Part shown: piece after piece, positions 22,508-25,017 of the stretch
Numbering within the stretch: position 1 is the stretch's first letter
Layout: each line of letters opens with the position of its first letter
Assembly: GCA_029974855.1 (NCBI GenBank)
Contig: JARKQO010000305.1
Location: forward strand, 1 to 25,017
From: Eubacteriales bacterium
Lineage (GTDB): Bacteria; Bacillota_A; Clostridia; Christensenellales; Aristaeellaceae
Direction: 5' to 3'
Length of the DNA stretch: 25,017 nt
The notes under the pieces: model-generated
Databases searched by the model: none
Told to the model about the DNA's origin: nothing
The model's input: only the letters and a program-made list of their open reading frames with translations
Made by a program: the position numbers and the translations under genes

Positions 22508-23334
22508 GCTCTTTGAAAGCCTCCCTTCAGCAGGCCTATCCCGCTACATAATAGGAACGCGGCCAGGTTCACCGCCACAACGCTGGCCCCCGTGGGCAGA
22601 GAGTACCAATAGGACAGCACCACCCCGATGAAAAAGCAGATGACGGAAACGATGGCCGAGCCCATGACCACCGTCTTGAACCGCTTGCCTAGGCGCATGG
22701 AGGTCAGGGCCGGAAAGATCACCAAGGCGGAGATCAGCATAGCCCCCATCATGCGCATGCCCAGCACGATGGTCACCGCCGTGAGGATGGCCAGCAGCAT
22801 ATGGTACAGGCCCGCCTTGGCGCCCACGGCCCGGCTGAAGGTTTCGTCAAAGGTGACGGCAAAGATTTTGCTGTAAAACAGCACGAACAGCACCAGCACC
22901 ACAATGGACAGAGCGATGCTGAGCTGTACGTCCGAGTGCGTCAGGGAAAGGATGCTGCCGAACATATAGTTGCAGACATCCGTGTTCATGCCCGTGGTGG
23001 CGGAGATGACGATGACCCCAAGGGCCAAGGCGCTGGTGGAGATGAGGGCAATGGCGGCGTCGCCCTTGATTTTGCTGCTTTCGCTGATGCGAAGCAGCAG
23101 GAATGCCGCCAGCACCACCACGGGAACGGACACCGCCAGCGGAGCCATATTCATGGCGGTGGCCACCGCAAGGGCCCCAAAGCCCACATGGGAAAGCCCG
23201 TCCCCAATCATGGAGTACCGCTTCAGCACCAGGCTCACCCCCAGCAAAGAGGCGCACAGGGACACCAACAGCCCCACCACCACGGCGCGCACCAAAAAGG
23301 GATAGGAGAGCATTTCCGCCAGGATGTTAAGCAT
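22504..23334 (-). CDS. znuB: Zinc/manganese-type ABC transporter permease (ZnuB/AdcB family)
   Basis: The 276-residue polytopic membrane protein belongs to the ABC-3 family: SLLGVSLVLKRYSMIGDGLSHVGFGA, repeated hydrophobic helices, GMRMMGAMLISALVIFPALTS. I chose ATG 23334 (GGAGG at about 8 nt). The frame is open to 23430, but that stretch overlaps the ATPase gene and is Arg/Cys-rich non-family sequence. The start overlaps the ATPase stop by 8 nt. It forms the membrane channel for divalent metal import, probably zinc given the His-rich partner. Confidence 0.92.
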   Translation of the reverse strand: MLNILAEMLSYPFLVRAVVVGLLVSLCASLLGVSLVLKRYSMIGDGLSHVGFGALAVATAMNMAPLAVSVPVVVLAAFLLLRISESSKIKGDAAIALISTSALALGVIVISATTGMNTDVCNYMFGSILSLTHSDVQLSIALSIVVLVLFVLFYSKIFAVTFDETFSRAVGAKAGLYHMLLAILTAVTIVLGMRMMGAMLISALVIFPALTSMRLGKRFKTVVMGSAIVSVICFFIGVVLSYWYSLPTGASVVAVNLAAFLLCSGIGLLKGGFQRA

Positions 23335-24037
23335 CTGGCTCACCTCCCAGAAAGCTTTTTGCCAGGTCGGTTTTTCGGTATTCCTCCGCCGGGCCGAAGA
23401 ACAGCTGCCGGTTCCCCAGGTGCAGCACATGGCTGGCCTGTTCCACTGCGCTGTGGAGATCGTGGGAGACCATGACCACCGTAAGCCCCCGCTCCCGGTT
23501 CAGCATCCGGATAAAACCATACAGCTCCTGGGTGGCAGGCGGGTCCAGCCCGGCCACGGGCTCGTCCAGCAGCAGCAGCTTTTCCGTGGCGCACAGGGCC
23601 CGGGCCAGCAGCACCCGTTGCTGCTGGCCGCCGGAAAGTTCCCGATAACACTTGTTTTTGAAGGATTCCATGCCAAGCCGCCGGAGGTTTTCCAGGGCGA
23701 TGCGCCGGTCGGCCCGGGAGTAGAAGGGGCGCAGCCCGCGCTTGCTTTGCCGGCCGGAAAGCACCACCTCAAACACCCCGGCGGGGAAATCCTTCTGGAC
23801 TGCGGACTGCTGGGGCAAATAGCCGATTTCGTTAGGCTTCAGCCCATCCCCTGTGAGGATTTCCCCTGACACAGGGGTTTTCAGCCGCAGCAAGCCCTTG
23901 ATCAGCGTGCTTTTGCCGGAGCCGTTTTCTCCGACGATGCACAGGTAATCCCTGGGGTTTACGGCAAAGGTAAGGCCGCTGACCACTATGCCCGTATCAT
24001 ATCCCAGGGCGGCGTCCCGGCAGGTGATCAGTGCCAT
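23327..24037 (-). CDS. znuC: Zinc/manganese-type ABC transporter ATP-binding protein (ZnuC/AdcC family)
   Basis: The 236-residue ATPase has Walker A GENGSGKST (36-44), Q-loop in GYLPQQSAV, signature LSGGQQQR, Walker B LLLLDEPVAGLD and the switch histidine in VMVSHDL. It is a single-domain metal-importer ATPase that works as a dimer under the permease encoded downstream. It begins directly after the binding-protein gene (1 nt between stop and start codon), so the three are co-translated. Confidence 0.94.
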   Translation of the reverse strand: MALITCRDAALGYDTGIVVSGLTFAVNPRDYLCIVGENGSGKSTLIKGLLRLKTPVSGEILTGDGLKPNEIGYLPQQSAVQKDFPAGVFEVVLSGRQSKRGLRPFYSRADRRIALENLRRLGMESFKNKCYRELSGGQQQRVLLARALCATEKLLLLDEPVAGLDPPATQELYGFIRMLNRERGLTVVMVSHDLHSAVEQASHVLHLGNRQLFFGPAEEYRKTDLAKSFLGGEPDA

Positions 24038-24038
24038 G

Positions 24039-24881
24039 TCAGTGCAGCGCCTCCTTCAAAGCCTCCACATTTTGCGTCATCAGCTCAAGGTAGGTGACGC
24101 CGTGTTCAAAATCCGCCTTGGTAAGGTTGTGGCAGGAGTGCAGAAGCAGCTTTTTGGCCCCGGTGCTTTCGCAGAGGGTATCCGCCATCTTTTCGTTGGA
24201 AAACTCAATGTGGAACACCACGGGGATGCTTTCCGCCTTTACCTTGTCCATCAGGAAGGCCACTGTCTTGGCGCTGGGCTCCGTTTCCGTGGAGCAGCCG
24301 GGGAAGGCGGCATAGTAATCCAGCCCGTATTCCGCCACAAGGTAGCGGAAGGGGAAGCGGTCCCCAAAGACCAAGGTATGTCGCGGGGCGTTTTGGACCA
24401 CCTCCCGGAAAGCCGCGTCCAACTCCTCCAATTGGGTTAGATAGGCGGCGCAGCGGCTTTGGTAGGCTTCGGCCTGGTCCGGGTCCAGGGCGGAGAGGGC
24501 ATCCGCAATGGCCTGGGTGATGACCATGGCATTGACCGGGGACGTCCACACATGCTCGTCATATTCATGCTCTTCCTCAGCATGGTCGTGGTCCTCCTCC
24601 ATGCCTTCTTTGATTTCCTCCGCCAGGGTTTCCACCAAATCCATCATGGGGAGGATTGTCATATGGGACGTGTCCATGGAATCCAAAATGCCATCCACCC
24701 AGGTGTCGGACTCTCCGCCCACGTAGATAAACATATCGCAATTCTGGATTTTCAGGATGTCTTGGGGCGTGGGCTCAAAGGAATGGCTTTCGGAGCCCGG
24801 AGGCAACAGCATGGTTAGCTCCACGCTGTCCCCGGCAATAGCCCGGGTAAAGTCATAGCCTGGAAAAATGGTGGAAACCAC
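24039..24881 (-). CDS. znuA: Zinc ABC transporter substrate-binding protein (ZnuA/AdcA-like), mature part; upstream frame interrupted
   Basis: The frame from GTG 24881 gives 280 residues of a cluster A-I metal-binding protein: VVSTIFPGYDFTRAI, GSESHSFEP with metal ligand H33, and a His/Glu/Asp-rich loop (about 95-110; EEDHDHAEEEHEYDEH) followed by DEHVWTSP with ligand H110. The acidic His-rich loop is typical for zinc over manganese. The GTG is inside the mature domain and would give a protein without a signal peptide, which could not serve an importer. The natural start is ATG 24992, but the frame from there is cut by a TAG at 24921-24923. The gene is therefore a recent pseudogene, a read-through case, or carries a sequence error. 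Confidence 0.8.
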   Translation of the reverse strand: MVSTIFPGYDFTRAIAGDSVELTMLLPPGSESHSFEPTPQDILKIQNCDMFIYVGGESDTWVDGILDSMDTSHMTILPMMDLVETLAEEIKEGMEEDHDHAEEEHEYDEHVWTSPVNAMVITQAIADALSALDPDQAEAYQSRCAAYLTQLEELDAAFREVVQNAPRHTLVFGDRFPFRYLVAEYGLDYYAAFPGCSTETEPSAKTVAFLMDKVKAESIPVVFHIEFSNEKMADTLCESTGAKKLLLHSCHNLTKADFEHGVTYLELMTQNVEALKEALH

Positions 24882-24920
24882 GCTGATCTTGGGGTCCGGC
24901 GCGTTTTCCGCAGCCCGGGC

Positions 24921-24992
24921 CTAGGGGCCGCCATCGGTTGAAATCGAGAGCAGCAAAACCGCCGCCAAAAGGCTAGGCAAAATACGCTTCAT
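24921..24992 (-). pseudogene. Signal-peptide segment of the zinc-binding protein gene, ended by in-frame TAG
   Basis: ATG 24992 is preceded by GAGG at about 9 nt and encodes MKRILPSLLAAVLLLSISTD, then GGP and a TAG (24921-24923). The same frame continues as ARAAENAPDPKISVVST into the mature metal-binding protein. The charged n-region, hydrophobic core and an ARA-type cleavage site straddle the stop, so one codon separates an intact export signal from an intact mature domain. TAG is the normal stop of three other genes in the window (those ending at 6040, 11794 and 21943), so wholesale recoding is unlikely. Confidence 0.7.
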
Positions 24993-25017
24993 CGAACCAT
25001 ACCTCGATGTATTCGGG

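Noticed and set aside
1..25017. CRISPR arrays, tRNA/rRNA genes, insertion sequences, prophage or microcompartment genes
   Set aside because: No regularly spaced repeats, cloverleaf sequences, transposase or integrase motifs, or shell-protein genes were recognised on reading both strands.

Overview
The window is GC-rich, densely packed and operonic, with strong GGAGG-type Shine-Dalgarno sites, ATGA start/stop overlaps and sigma-70/sigma-A type promoters. Protein families (RbsABC-type sugar importer, split transketolase, FCD-GntR and IclR regulators, AdcABC/ZnuABC-type metal importer, GlpA-like flavoprotein with a C-terminal [2Fe-2S] domain) suggest a high-GC Clostridia genome, for example a gut Oscillospiraceae relative. 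That placement is inference from style and families. No phage, transposon, CRISPR, tRNA or rRNA was seen.

Layout. (A) About 12.4 kb to 1, minus strand: a long operon with a candidate promoter at 12337-12365. In transcription order it encodes an SCP2-domain protein, a 757-residue Gfo/Idh/MocA-M24 peptidase fusion, a BKACE-type beta-keto acid cleavage enzyme, an SDR dehydrogenase, an FCD-GntR regulator, an NAD-dependent epimerase, a ribose-type ABC importer (binding protein, ATPase, permease), and a GlpA-like flavoprotein followed by a second FAD oxidoreductase that runs off the window. (B) 17.2 to 12.4 kb, minus strand: ThDP-dependent acetolactate-synthase-like enzyme, a second Gfo/Idh/MocA dehydrogenase, and both subunits of a split transketolase, with ATGA overlaps among the last three. 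(C) 17163-17467: a divergent control region with promoters in both directions and two copies of the palindrome GTTGCGC-ATG-GYGCAAC. (D) 17.5 to 21.9 kb, plus strand: RpiB/LacAB-type isomerase, IclR regulator, CoA-acylating (methylmalonate-semialdehyde-type) aldehyde dehydrogenase, glycerol kinase. (E) 25.0 to 22.0 kb, minus strand, convergent with D: a zinc-type ABC importer (binding protein, ATPase, permease) and a small lipoprotein. The binding-protein gene carries an in-frame TAG in its signal peptide.

A to D look like one catabolic locus: import of a sugar-like compound, several NAD(P)-dependent oxidation/epimerisation steps, ThDP-dependent C-C bond chemistry, isomerisation of a phosphosugar, and exits through CoA esters (BKACE, aldehyde dehydrogenase) and glycerol/triose phosphate (glycerol kinase, GlpA-like flavoprotein). 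The enzyme set matches no complete pathway I know. The substrate is not identifiable from sequence. The most unusual single object is the dehydrogenase-peptidase fusion, which keeps a Shine-Dalgarno and GTG at exactly the domain boundary.
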